Below, piece by piece: positions 46,259 to 57,714 of a DNA stretch of 64,000 nucleotides. The notes below the pieces were generated by a model that ran no database searches, had not been told where the DNA came from, and worked only from the letters and a program-made list of their open reading frames with translations. Where the stretch lies: assembly GCA_018881555.1 (NCBI GenBank), contig JACAXG010000064.1, forward strand, positions 4,601,387 through 4,665,386, in the 5' to 3' direction. Position numbers and translations under genes: made by a program. Each line of letters opens with the position of its first letter. The first letter of the stretch is position 1. This stretch comes from Amblyornis subalaris (Eukaryota; Chordata; Aves; Passeriformes; Ptilonorhynchidae).

Positions 46259-46834
46259 AAGAACCACAGCCAGGATCTGGGAAGGGATCTCTGGGTGCTG
46301 ACGATGGNTGTGGAATGGGCCACCCCAACCTTAAACCATCCTACATTTACCCATACAAGACCCATCCATGTCATTTTCCAAAGGGATCTGGCTCACTTCA
46401 GCCCTGACAGCCCCCGGAGCCAGGTAATTTGGGAAGCCACAGAGAGTAACAGGAAGAACCGTGCCTTTGACTCATCCCTACAANTCCAATACCAATATTC
46501 CAACTGCATCAGAAACGCCGGCAAATAGCTTGGTTTATTCCCTCCAATCCCAAAATACAGAGGAAAGGAAGAGACAGAGGGNTCCAACCAGGTCTTGGTG
46601 GGGACAGGGGGACACATCACTTGTCACCAACCTCCCAGTAACCCCAGTAACCCCACCAGCTCTGTCCCCTCCCCATTCCACTGCCAAAAAGCCGAAGGGG
46701 GCCCTTCCTAATGCCACAGGAGTGGATGAGCCTTCCAAGCATGAGGATATCCCACGTTATCCATCGGGATCGGNGAGAGGAGGTCACACGGAAGGCTCTA
46801 AACACTTTTCCCAGCTCCAGCCCACGTTAAAGAG

Positions 46835-47125
46835 CCTCAATGGGTCTCGGGAGCATCGACCCTTGTTCAAACACAACCCTTATTATTATAACAAAAGAGG
46901 GTGGTGGGTTTTCCTTCCCCCCTTCCCTCGGTGAATGATTATTAATGTGCTTCCAGGAGCTGGATCCATTCCTCTAAATGAGAGCGGGATGGCAGGAGGA
47001 AAGCTGATAAATGCCCTCCTCCCCCNGGCCTCGCGGCGGGAGCTGCCAGGGGTTCTCGTTCTAACAAGCTGCAGATGGAAGACGACTGGAATAACAAAGT
47101 ATGAATTTTTATGAGTCTAATAAAT
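46835..47125. promoter_or_regulatory. Candidate conserved non-coding element
   Basis: The stretch is unique with 'cccttattattataacaaaa', 'gaatgattattaatgtgctt', 'ctggaataacaaagtatgaa' and a CpG-bearing middle. Confidence 0.33.
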
Positions 47126-47802
47126 CACTCCACTTTTCCCGCTCTTGATCGTTTCCAGCACTTCAGACACCAGAAAAACCCCGGCTATAATCAAATGGGT
47201 TCAGGGATCTCGCGTTCACGCCTCGCCGTGGCACGGGGAGAGGGTGGCTCTGCCTCGGGAAACGACGGGAGCGCTCGGCGGGCTGGAATTCCATTTGCAT
47301 TNGTGCTTTAGGCTTGACTTCATTTTTTTTTTTATGATTTAAATTTAACAAGGAAAAATTTGAATCCCTTAGGTATTCCCCACCCTCAAAGCCACTTATC
47401 CAACTGAAGGCCACCCGGCTTTTACCTTTCCATTTAAAAAGACCCTGACCTGACTCCGGCATCAGCAGAGAAACTTGGATAAACTCGGGGAGATTGGAGG
47501 AAAACTTTGCAGGCAGGAGGTTCCTTAAGACCCTTTTAATTCTCTTTTTTAAACTTGGATATAAAGCAGGCGATGGACAGACTCTAAATCCATCCCAATG
47601 AGAAACAAAGGGATTCAACTTCAAGTTGTAACCACTGAGTAGGTGCAAACAGGTTTTTGCTCAGGGAAGTATCTGCCAAAAGGCTGGGAAAGCACCAAAT
47701 CCATGGAAAGAAAGAATCAAGATGTTGTTTTCCTTCCCAAAAAAATACCCTGAAACCTCCCAGTGACTGGCAGAGGAGAACAGAGCCGAAGTCAGAGACA
47801 CC

Positions 47803-47887
47803 ACGATGCTTCCCTGCCCACAGCAGGGGGTTGGGATGAGGTGATCTTTAAGGTCTCTTCCTACCCTAACCATTCCATGATTCCATG
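47803..47887 (+). mobile_element. CR1 tail, group A
   Basis: It runs 'ccctgcccacagcagggggt' to 'aaccattccatgattccatg'. Confidence 0.83.
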
Positions 47888-48008
47888 TGGTCAAGCAAAG
47901 GAGAACACGACCATTGCTCTGCACCGGTCTACAATCCCTCAAGACCAAGCGCAGGAATGCAACCTGCAGCTCCAGGATCTTTGAAATCTGGGGAAAAAAC
48001 ATCCTGAC

Positions 48009-48200
48009 AAATCGTTAAGGTTGGAAAAGACCTCCAAGATCACCGCGTCCAACCTGTGACCGATCCCCACCTTGCCACCCTGACCAGAGCACTGAGTGCC
48101 ACCTCCAGTTGTTCCTTGGACACNTCCAGGACTCCACCACCTCCCTGGGCAGCCCATTCCAACGCTTAACAACCCTTTCCACAAAGAAATTTTTCCTGAA
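48009..48200 (-). mobile_element. CR1 3' fragment, group C
   Basis: It runs 'aatcgttaaggttggaaaag', 'ccagagcactgagtgccacc' to 'ccacaaagaaatttttcctg'. Confidence 0.9.
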
Positions 48201-48429
48201 ATGGAATTAATGGTCAGAGTTCTCCCAGTCCCCCAGCGCCCATTTTGACATCGAGTCTCCACCCCAGCATCCCAAACCTCGACGCTTCACCTCCCCGAGG
48301 GACGGACAACAAGTTAACNGGGAAACCTGTTGTTTCCATCATCCTCGTCCTGCTCCGGTCTTTAATCCATCCAATATGTTCCTTTCCCCCTCCTGCTTTT
48401 CATTTGCTTTTCCAGCACTGCACNGCATC

Positions 48430-48830
48430 AGGGAGGGAATTCATCTTTGACAAACATTTACCGATTATCAAATCACAACTGCAGCCGCCGACAGGGGCAA
48501 TAAGTCACTTTAAGCAGGCGCCCGTATTCCGGGCTCAGGAGTTTGGGCAGCTCCTCGATGACAAATCGCTCCTGTCAAATCCGCGTGTTCCCGGGCGCTC
48601 CGGAGCCGTGTTCCCTGTTGTTCCACGCTACCTGGTGTTTAATGACAACACTGTCAGACTAAGACGAAGGCGCCGCGCCACCGACTGCCAAAGCCCTATT
48701 AGAGGGAAGATTGAGACCCTGCTCTTCCCAAACTCACTCAAGCAACACAACCCGCGAGTTTTTATAATTACGGCGCGAGAGCCATCGATCCCGCGCTGAC
48801 ATCCAACCTATCCCTATGAAATGGGAGTAG
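48430..48830. promoter_or_regulatory. Candidate conserved non-coding element, about 400 bases
   Basis: It contains 'ttcatctttgacaaacattt', 'accgattatcaaatcacaac', 'ggcaataagtcactttaagc', 'ctggtgtttaatgacaacac' and 'gcgagtttttataattacgg'. The TCF/LEF-like CTTTGA and repeated TGACA words stand out. Confidence 0.38.
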
Positions 48831-49005
48831 TTTGCTGGCTGACACTCGCTATAGATTATTGCGGGTGGGTTGGTTGTTTTTTTTTCCCCCCTTTTTATCC
48901 ATCGCTCGGCAAAGCTCAGGATGGATGGCATGGAAGAAGAGGAAAACGTGTGCGGTCGTTCCAGTGCTGTTTCTATCCCAGCTCNTTCCCTTCAAAGCCA
49001 CTTTG

Positions 49006-49245
49006 GAGAATCCTGGAATGGTTTGGGTGGGAAGACANCTTGAAGATCATCCAGTTCCAACCCCTTGCCGTGGGCAGGGACATCTTCCACTATTCCAGGT
49101 TGCTCCAAGCCCCATCCAATCTGGCCTGGGACACTCCCAGGGATGGGGCAGCCACAGCTTCTCTGGGCAACCTGTGCCAGGGCCTCCCCACCCTCACAGG
49201 GAAGAATTTCTTCCTTATTTCTACTCTAAATCTTCCCTCTTTCCG
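49006..49245 (-). mobile_element. CR1 3' fragment, group A
   Basis: It runs 'agaatcctggaatggtttgg' through 'gggcaacctgtgccagggcc' to 'ttctactctaaatcttccct'. Confidence 0.9.
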
Positions 49246-49949
49246 TTCAAACCTTGCCCCTGGAGGAAGAAGAATATTGCTGTTGGTTTAAAGAAATGTG
49301 TTCATCTGCTCGAAGCCATTACAGGATCCGTTAAGTTCCTATAAATAAGGAATTTCACAGCCTAAGCTGTGCACGAGCATCGGGGCGTGTGGTTGATTTC
49401 CTTGGATTGCCCATTTGGGTGATCCAGCTGGATGGGTTTGGCACTCATCCACTTCTCCCACTTCCCCAAAGACCACGGCTTCAGCTGTGCCGGAGGAGAA
49501 AGGATCTGCCAGCATTCCATGGAAAAGCTCCGGATGCTCAGTGTGGGGTTGGACGGCACCAAGAGGCACCCAAACCCTACCCAACATCCCATTCCCATGG
49601 TCAGAGCTTTAGGAATTGACGACAAGTGGGACCCGAAGACGCAAAACCACCATTCCTGCACCAGAGATGGAATTTTCTCATAGGTCTGATCCAAATAAAC
49701 ATGCTCTTTGGGATGGGTGCAGTAAGAGGGAGCTTAAATAGTGGAAACACGATGCCAAGACTTTCCCTTGGATCAAATCCACATGGGGACCATGGTCACC
49801 AAAATTTATGGTGTTGAAGACAGGATTACAAGANGGAAATTCCCACTGGCAACCTGGATGGCTCAGGAGAGCCATTCCTCCTTGGAAAATCCCAAATAAA
49901 CACCATATCACAAGATTGTGGAATAATNTTGATTCAAGGTCTTCTCAGG
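49246..49949. other. Unique intron sequence with overlapping open frames
   Basis: Open frames occur in all plus-strand phases and on the minus strand around 49340-49690. None resembles a known product or has paired splice sites, so I do not call an exon. Confidence 0.4.
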
Positions 49950-50034
49950 CATGGAATTCTTGGCNTNTCCTGTGCAGGGCCAGGACNTGATGNTCCTTGT
50001 GGGTCCCTTCCAACTCAGGATATTCCATGATTCC
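49950..50034 (+). mobile_element. CR1 tail, group D
   Basis: It runs 'cctgtgcagggccaggac' to 'ccttccaactcaggatattc' and the octamer 'catgattc'. Confidence 0.8.
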
Positions 50035-50412
50035 TTTCAGCCATAGTTTCCAAGCATAAAGGCACAATGATCCCACATCACTTTTTTAGGAAAGAGAGAA
50101 AGAGGAGAGCTTTGGCCTTGGTGGATCCTTGGCTCTTGAGGTCAACAACATCATAATAAGGAAAGCTCAGACCTCCAAGATGCCTGATCCCAAATAATTT
50201 TGCTAAATCCAAGGCTGCTAACGAAGAAGGCAACAAAACAAGGAAAAGTTTCCACTTTTTGTGGAAAACAAAAGATGTTTTACCCAAAATGTCCATAATC
50301 CCATCTCTACTCCCCAGTCCAAAGCTTTATGTTCAGGTTTCTATCCCTGCATCCCTGAGCATCATCCCGGCCTCTCCCAACAGGCACACGTTGAAGGAAA
50401 CGGCACCTGGCC

Positions 50413-50505
50413 AAGGCCAGCTTGGATTGGGCTTGGAGCCACCTGGACTCACGGAAGAAGGCTGGAATGAGACGAACTTTGAGGCCTCTTCTAACCCAAA
50501 CAGTG
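50413..50505 (+). mobile_element. CR1 3' fragment, group A
   Basis: It runs 'ccaaggccagcttggattgg' to 'ctcttctaacccaaacagtg', diverged, with the purine-leaning module shortened. Confidence 0.75.
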
Positions 50506-51000
50506 TTCCTTCGATCCCTTCCTGCGACTCCAAGCCTCCGGTAGCACCTGGATTCTGTTCCAATAAACAATTAATTTTCCAAAGCCTGAGCGACAGGTGA
50601 GCGCAGCNTTCCCTTTGTGGCATCCTCGGGATCGTGGGAGAGGGAAAGAACAAGGAATCTCCCTTTTCCAGCCTCCANGTCTGACAAGCTGCTCCAGACG
50701 GGGGTGGAAATATTTGATAAATTTTCATTTCCCTTCCGAGGCTGTCAGGGAATCTTTTTATTGACAGCGCTCCAGGGTTTTTCCGTAGTCTCACGGAAAA
50801 GGGCGTGGGCTCCTGCTTGTTGTACAACCAAATCCGTATTTTGGAGGGAGAAACAGCTACAATCCAACTCCTCCTCCAAATCAATCCTCCAGGTGTGAGC
50901 CCTGCAGAATTCCATAGGTCTCACAAGCCACATGGGAGCCCGGTTCACCTGTCCTGACCTGCTTCCACCAGATCCTGATGACGGAGAGAAGATAAACCCA

Positions 51001-51151
51001 AAATCATGGAATTGCTGAGGTTGGAAAATACATCCAAGATCATGAAATCCACCTGTTAGCTCAGCATTGCCATGTTCACCACTAAACCATGTCAACAAGT
51101 GCCACATCCATACATTTCTTGGACNCTTCCAGGGATGGTGATTCCACCACC
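51001..51151 (-). mobile_element. CR1 left arm of an abutting inverted pair, group B
   Basis: It runs 'aaatcatggaattgctgagg', 'agtgccacatccatacattt' to 'gatggtgattccaccac'. The next base begins a plus-strand CR1. Confidence 0.88.
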
Positions 51152-51578
51152 ATGCTCCAAGGGCTGGAGCCCNTCTGCTNTGGAGCCAGGTTGGGAGAGC
51201 TGGGAATGTCCACCCTGGAGAAGGGAAGGATCCAGGGAGACCTTAGANCCCCTTCCAGTGCATAAAGCNGCTCCAAAAAAGCTNGAGAGCGACTTTGGAA
51301 AAGGGCCTGGAATGCCAGGANAAGGGGGAATGGCTTCCCACTGCCAGAGGGCAGGAATAGATGGGATATTGGGAAGGAATTCTTCCCCNGGAGGGTGNTG
51401 AGGGGCTGGAACAGAATTCCCAGAGAAGCTGCCCCATCCCTGGAAGCGTCCAAGGCCAGGCTGGATGGGGCTTGGAGCAANCAGGGATAGTGGAAGGTAT
51501 CCCTGCCCACGGGAGCNGGAATGAGATGGTCTTGAAGGATTCCCACTCAAACCATTCCAAGATTCCACGAAGGCACAA
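51152..51578 (+). mobile_element. CR1 right arm of an abutting inverted pair, group A
   Basis: It begins abruptly with 'atgctccaagggctggagcc' and runs to 'caaaccattccaagattcca'. Because the two arms belong to different groups, they do not form a long hairpin. Confidence 0.92.
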
Positions 51579-52253
51579 NGCAAGCCCACCAAGACCCTGC
51601 CTCACCGACAGCACAGCTCCGGCACCTGACAACGACAATCCCTCCAAGAAACAACATCCCAGACCAGGAGCCAGCTGGATTTTAACACGGATCATGGACT
51701 AAATCACTTTGGATTTCCCGTGCCGCTCCACAGCTCGATGGCTTCTTATCCAAAGGTCAGAAATCCCCTCTCCGAAATCCCCCCGGAACAGACTCTCTAT
51801 AAAAAGAACCAGGAGCTCACAGCAAATCCCACGTGGAAACCATAAAGCNGTAATCCCCGGAGTTCCAGGGATTCTGCACATGCCGCTGGGGAGTGTGAAT
51901 AGCCAGACTCCCAACTTTCCCATCTTCCCAGAAGATCCATGCGCTGGCTGTTCCTCAGGCAAGGGGCCGGAGTACAGGGCCTTAGGATCCAATCCAGTAC
52001 AGCAAATCAAGCAATCAAGGATTTCATGGAAGGTCCAGGAGTTCCACGCAACAGGGTACAAGGTTTTANAAAGAATCCGCATTTTTTCTTTTATAATAAC
52101 CCAACGTGATCCATGGTCACGGAGGATTTATGTCCCACGTGCAGGAAAACTGGATCTTATGTAAATGAAGATACATAAATAAAATGACCGGATAAAACAA
52201 CAGGAAAATTCAAAAGGAGGAATAAAGGAAATCTTGTACCCGATGGGGTAGAG

Positions 52254-52405
52254 GGTTCCCACTGCCAGAGGGCAGGAATAGNTGGGATATTGGGATGGAA
52301 TTCCCCCCTGTGAGGGTGGTGAGGCCCTGGCACAGGTTNTCCAGAGAAGCTGTGGCTGCCCCATCCCTGGAAGTGTCCCAGGACAGGTTGGATGGGGCTT
52401 GGAGC
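52254..52405 (+). mobile_element. CR1 fragment, group A, cut at its 3' side
   Basis: It runs 'ccactgccagagggcaggaa' to 'aggttggatggggcttggag'. The last 100 bases are replaced by an inverted group B piece. Confidence 0.9.
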
Positions 52406-52525
52406 CAGAAGGTCCCCCCTGAGCCTCCTTTTCTCCAGGCTGAACCCCCCCAGCTCCCTCAGCTGCTCCTGGTGCTCCAAACCCTTCCCCAGCTCCGTTC
52501 CCTTCTCTGGACAACAACAAACCCG
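52402..52525 (-). mobile_element. CR1 fragment, group B, cut at its 3' side
   Basis: It runs 'gagccagaaggtcccccctg' to 'cccagctccgttcccttctc'. GAGC at 52402-52405 fits both copies at the join. Confidence 0.9.
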
Positions 52526-53522
52526 AGATCTTTCCCATGAGCTCTTCCCGCTGCCCACGCGGGCACATGGAAAAAGCAGCAGGATTTTAGGGAAATGCAG
52601 CAGGGACACCTTATCCGTGTTTCTCTCCCAGGCTTCCCGACGCGTCCGTNCCTAAGCCGGGCTGTCACCACTCGCATCCCGTTGCTCGGCCACGCTCAAA
52701 CCGTCTCCAAGAAAACACTTCGGAAAACTCTGTCCCCACAGCCCCTCCCTCTTCCCTCAACTCCTCGGAGCGCGGCGGCACGAAACGCCTTTCCTAATGT
52801 TTCACACTCCGAGAGCTCCTCCAGCCCGAGCTCTCCGTGTAATTCCCACAAAGTGCTTCCCAAAACAGCTGCAGCTTTCCTTAATTAGTCTCCGCGGGCA
52901 ACGGGCATTAACGATTCAGCCTGACGAGCGACGGCTCCCGCGCAAACCCCGCGCGCTCCCCTTGGAAGTTTCTCCGCTCATCCGTCAGGAACGGCTCCGT
53001 CGAGCAACGGAGCGTTGACCTTTTGGCCAAATCCCTCCGGAAAAGCCACGTTAGGAGCAGGTGACCGCCGGTGGCTCCGAGGCGGTGGCGTTTCCATGAG
53101 GAAAGCATCAACCGGCTCCAAGATCAGTGGGAAATCAAACCACTTCCAGGCCTTGGNAGACCCCGGGGTCAAGCGAGGAACGAGTTTTCCTCAGATTTGG
53201 GTCCGTCATTCACGGATTCGGGATGAACTCTTAAATTCCAGCAAGAACTCGCCGCGTTTGCTCGAGGGCTCCTTTAACGGGAGCCGCATTCCAAGAAAAC
53301 TCAACGTCTTTACTCAGGCAAATGGGGCTCCAGGGTGCGAACAGAAGGGAGCGGGAAGATGTTCATCCCATCAAAGCGTTGCCTTGACTCAGCAATTCCG
53401 TGGAAGCCTTGGGCAAAAAGAACTCCTGGAAGCAAGAGCAGGTTCTGCAATAAAACCCAGGCAGNGTGTCCACCTCGTGCCTGATCGGGGGCCAGGTTTT
53501 AAAAGGAATTATAATCATTAAT
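52526..53522. other. Unique CpG-bearing intron sequence
   Basis: It is GC-rich with many CpG dinucleotides between 52600 and 53300. A 168-residue plus-strand frame (53015-53521) has no recognisable domain or splice context. I see no promoter signals firm enough to call. Confidence 0.4.
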
Positions 53523-53540
53523 GGGGGGGGTGGGGGGGGG
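53523..53540 (+). repeat. G-run (G8 T G9)
   Basis: Eight G, one T, nine G. The sequence could fold as a G-quadruplex on the plus strand. Confidence 0.85.
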
Positions 53541-53747
53541 AGCTGAGAACTTGGGAATCAGATGCTCATGGAAAAAGATTGGCTTGAGGAAAAACTAGCC
53601 AAGCATGTGGATTTTACCAGCAGCTTTAAGGCGTTCGAGGCGGAAAAGGACTGAAATTCACGTTAAAATATTCCTTGGATACTTGTGGCTGATGGGAAAT
53701 GGACTTGAGGGTCAAACGGATTTGTCTGCCAGCCAAAACATCCTATG

Positions 53748-54150
53748 GATTCCTGAATATCCTGCGTTGGAAGGGAATCACAAGGATTAGAGTCCAANTC
53801 CTGGCCCTGCACAGGACATCCCAAAAANCCCACCCTNTGCCTGAGGGCATTGTCCAAAGGCTCCCGGAGCTCTGGCACCGTGACCATTCCCTGGGGAGCC
53901 CGTCCAGTGCCCANCCACCCCCTGGAGGAAGAACNTTTTCCTGATATCCAACATAAACTTCCCTGACACAGCTCCAGCTGTTCCCTTGGGTCCTGTCCTG
54001 GTCAGAGGGACCAGAGGTCGGAGCTGTCCCTCCGGAGGAAGCTCCAGATCCCGATGATTCTCCCCTCAGTCTCCTCTTCTCCAGGCTTTTCCCCTCCAAA
54101 CCCTTCATCGCGTCCCTCTGGACCCTCTCTAACAGCTTCGGATCCTCATT
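53748..54150 (-). mobile_element. CR1 3' region, group D, about 400 bases
   Basis: It runs 'attcctgaatatcctgcgtt', 'tggccctgcacaggacatcc', 'tgatatccaacataaacttc', 'tctcctcttctccaggcttt' to 'tctaacagcttcggatcctc'. It is the longest group D copy here. Confidence 0.88.
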
Positions 54151-55221
54151 TCTGGGATTACACATTCCAGCTGTTTTTCTCCGGGAGCTCAACACCTGCT
54201 GTCCCCAGTGTCCACCCAGCTCCTCCTTCCGCCGGCTCCAGCCCAAGGAACGAGTTTTCCAGAGGGGGCTAAAAACATCCTTGAGGATAACAAAAGCCAA
54301 TCAATTCAGCAAAATCTTCTTCCAAGCTCAGCACAAACCTCGGGAAGAGGCTTCTCCGGGCGGATTTTGTCCCCTTGATGTACCTGAGCAAGTCCCAGAA
54401 GCTGCAGGAAGGTCCCCAGACATTCCTTGGCTCTTTGGGGAAGGAACGCGCTTCCTTCGGGGCGCTGGCTCCCAGGAAAAGACGGATCCGAGCAATCCGA
54501 GGCTNGGGAGAGCCAGCGGAGCAGCACGAGGCAGATTCCTCCTCTTATCCTTTGTCTCCGGTTTTTTTCCTGCCGGGCCCAGACATCACACGGGAAGCAC
54601 CCGGAGGAACACNGGAAGAGGCATCCAGGGAGCAGCACCTTCCATCAGAGCTTCACTTGCACCCNGAGGTTTTCCAGCCCCTCCGGCAGCTCCTCCGGAT
54701 CCGAGGATGGCACAAAACATCGCTCGGCGCCGCAGGATCCCGGGAAGTTGCCGGAGTTGCTCTCAGGTGGGCAAAAACATCCAAGCTCCACTCAAGAGCT
54801 CCAGAACTTCTCCGTTAATTTGCCGCTTCCCAGCATCCCTCCGCGCTCCCTCGCGGATAACNCCATCCGAAACCTGCGGTGTCCCCAAAATTTCTCTTGG
54901 AATAAACTCCAAACCTCCCCCTGGAGCAGCACAAGTGGCCATAAAACAACCCCAAACCAACTCGAGGCTGTTCCAAATCATAAACCACCTTTGATTTTTT
55001 CCTATCCATAAAACCTGGGACAATATGGAAGCCCGGGAGGATGTTTATCAATAAAGTTGGAGTGGAATATCAATATTTATCCGATGGAAATTTATAACGA
55101 GCTGGGAAGCGATTATTGATACAAGGATCGGGAATTTGCACCGGATTCGATGCAAAGCAATGACAACACCAAGGCCAAAATATGTGGTTATTCCCATAAA
55201 TATTCTATTCCCTGCTTCCAC
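54151..55221. other. Unique GC-rich intron sequence with long chance open frames
   Basis: Frames of 147-237 residues overlap in all three plus phases at 54280-55010. None matches a family I know, and none is flanked by a good acceptor and donor. Confidence 0.4.
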
Positions 55222-55325
55222 TGCAGGGAATTCCAGAAACCTGGTCGAGTGGAAGATGTCCCTGTCCATGGAGCGGCTTGGAACAAGGTCCCTTCCGAAA
55301 CCATTCCAAACCATTCCAGGATTCA
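55222..55325 (+). mobile_element. CR1 tail, group A, diverged
   Basis: It runs 'ggtcgagtggaagatgtccc' to 'aaaccattccaggattc', with a tandem duplication of the 'accattcca' end. Confidence 0.75.
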
Positions 55326-55417
55326 GGGCATTCCTGTGTGGATTTGCAGAAAGAAAAAGGGAGAACGAGGATAGATTTGCAGGGATAATTTCTGTGGAGA
55401 ACCTCTGGAGCACGAGT

Positions 55418-55792
55418 GGGATCTGGGAGGGCTCATCCTGGAGAAAAGGAGGCTCAGGGAGACCTTCTGGCTCTCCACAATTCCCTGACAGGAGGGTGGA
55501 GCCGGGTGGGATCAGGATCTGCTCCCAGGGAACAAGGCACAGGATGAGGGGAGACAGCCTCAAGTTGCGCCAGGGGAAGTTTCACTTGGATATCAGGGAA
55601 AAATTCTTCATGGAAAAGGTGGTCAGGCGTTGGAAGGGGCTGCCCAGGGCAGTGGTGGAGTCCCCATTCCTGGAGGGATTTAAAATCCCTGTGGATGTGG
55701 CACTTGGGGACGTGCTCAGTGGTGGCCTTGGCAGTGCTGGANGCAGCCAGCTCCAAGGTTTTTTCCAACCTAAACAATTCCATGATTTTATC
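55418..55792 (+). mobile_element. CR1 3' region, group B, about 375 bases
   Basis: It runs 'gatctgggagggctcatcct', 'cacaattccctgacaggagg', 'ctgtggatgtggcacttggg' to 'aacaattccatgatttta'. Confidence 0.92.
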
Positions 55793-56379
55793 TCACGGAC
55801 TCTGCATTTTGGCCACTCATCTCCACATAAACTCGTTCCTCAGAGCTCCAGCGCCTGCTGGAAGCTGCTTTTCCAGGAAGGAAGGAGAAATTCCTTTCTC
55901 CGTGCAGANTTCTGGGAGCAACCAAGTGGGAGGATCAGGAAGGAGGGAATCCGGTGGGGAAACTGAGGCAGTGGCCAGGACATTTTCTTGGAAAAGTAAC
56001 GGAGACATCACTGCTGCCCTCGCTTCCAGGATTTCCCTCCCTTCAATNAACACCCGATCCCCTCTCCAGGCATCCAGGAGAGAGGATAAAAGCAGGATGT
56101 AAACAAAGGAGCCGCATTTTTCCAGCTCCAGGCGCTGGAATGGCAGCTTTGGACTCTCCAAAATAATCGTGTCCATGGGCAGGGTGGGAAAGCGGCCGGA
56201 GTCGGGTTTCAGCCGTGCGAATTCCCAAACTTTGGGGCTATTAATACATCCCGGGATGCCGGGACACGGCCACGGCACGCCAGCTGTGCCTCTGGATTGG
56301 GAACAACTGCGTGCGGGAAGCCTGGAGCCTTGGATAAAACCGGTCCCGGCCCCAGCGCAGATCCCTGGATCTAGCTCCA

Positions 56380-56785
56380 ATTCCCAAAATTCATCCTTAA
56401 AAAGTGGTTCATGNGGATCGTGACACGGAATTCCGGTTTAATTCAATGGCAAATCCACGCAGGAAAACCTCGAAGGGAGATTTAAAGGAGCTTTAGCTCC
56501 TGTCACATCCCAGGTTTCAGGTTCCAGGGATCATTCCGCCCTTCGCTTCCCGAAATTTCATCCTGAAAAAGCGCTTAATCGGGATCATTACATGGAATTT
56601 GGGATTAACTCCGCTGCAAATCCACGCAGGAAAACCTCAAACTCAGTTTTAAAGGAGCTTTAGCCCCTGTCACATCCCAAGTCTCAGATTCCAGGGATCA
56701 TTCTCCCTTCCACTTAAAAAGTGACTAATCTGGATCATTACNTGGAATTTGGGATTAATTCTGATGCAAATCCATGCAGGAATGA
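56380..56785 (+). repeat. Minisatellite, about 2.6 copies, period 150-167 bases
   Basis: The word 'aaatccacgcagg' recurs at 56451 and 56618, and as 'aaatccatgcagg' at 56768. Each unit also carries 'ttaaaggagctttag', 'cctgtcacatccca' and 'ccagggatcatt'. Units differ by point changes, and the second interval is shorter by about 17 bases. Confidence 0.9.
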
Positions 56786-57714
56786 GCACAATGGGGAATA
56801 CTTGGGCCTTCCCTCAGGATACCTCGGAGGAATTTTTTAACGGAGCCCTCAACATCCCAGTTTTCCTCATTTAAGAGGAAGAAAACCAGGAAGCAGAAAG
56901 ACAGACACTTCCCACAGCAGACAGAGGGATCAACAGCAAAAAAACAAGGATAAAACTCCANAAAAGATCCCCAAATCACCTTTTTTTCCTTCCAAAGCTG
57001 CTTTAACACTTCCTTGACTGCCCTAAATCCTAAGGAATCTCCTTCCCATTCTCCATTCTGGCCTTNCTTTAAAAAAAGAATCCGGAATAAACCCATTTTT
57101 TCCAAATATCGAGGAATTCCTTGATTTATCCGAGCGTTTTGCACATTAAGACTCCCATGCCACCCAATTAACACCCTCAGGAATCCCAGGAAAAAGCTCT
57201 CAACCCTCCCGGAGATCCCTTCGAATCCCCTTTTCCGAAGGGAGGGAGCGACCGGCCGAAAAACCTCCAACGTGGGAGGCTCTTTTCCAAGCCTCCTAAC
57301 GAATTTCCCGGCTCTCCGGGATGACAGATCACCNAACTCCCAGATGGATTGCTTGGAAAAGTGAGATGGTCGTGGCTGGGCCCCGACGTCAGCACATCCC
57401 ATCAATCTCCGGAGCCGAGCGGGAGTTAATCCCCCCCCCCATTCCCTTTTCCAGAGTTCATTCCCACTTCATTACTCCGCGATGGAGTGAGCCGGGAGTG
57501 TCTGATTTGCCGGATCCGCCGCGAAGTCGGAGCTTCCCGAGCCCAGGGAAGGCGTTGGGAAAACGGGAGAGGACCTTTGTATTCCCAGGGCAGCGCCTGC
57601 CCTGTTGATATTCCTTAAAAACAGGCACAGGGCAGGAGAGAGGATGAGATTCATCCTATGGAATGATCCGGATTTTCACCTCCCTCGTTTTGGGTGGTAA
57701 AATCCTGGGAGAAA

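Noticed and set aside
49340..49700. Possible exon suggested by open frames in several phases
   Set aside because: No acceptor/donor pair fits one frame and no similarity is recognised.
53015..53521. A 168-residue plus-strand frame
   Set aside because: It ends in AT-rich and G-run sequence, has no known domain and no supporting context.
54281..55011. 237- and 194-residue plus-strand frames in GC-rich DNA
   Set aside because: Three phases are open at once, there is no recognised motif and no paired splice sites.
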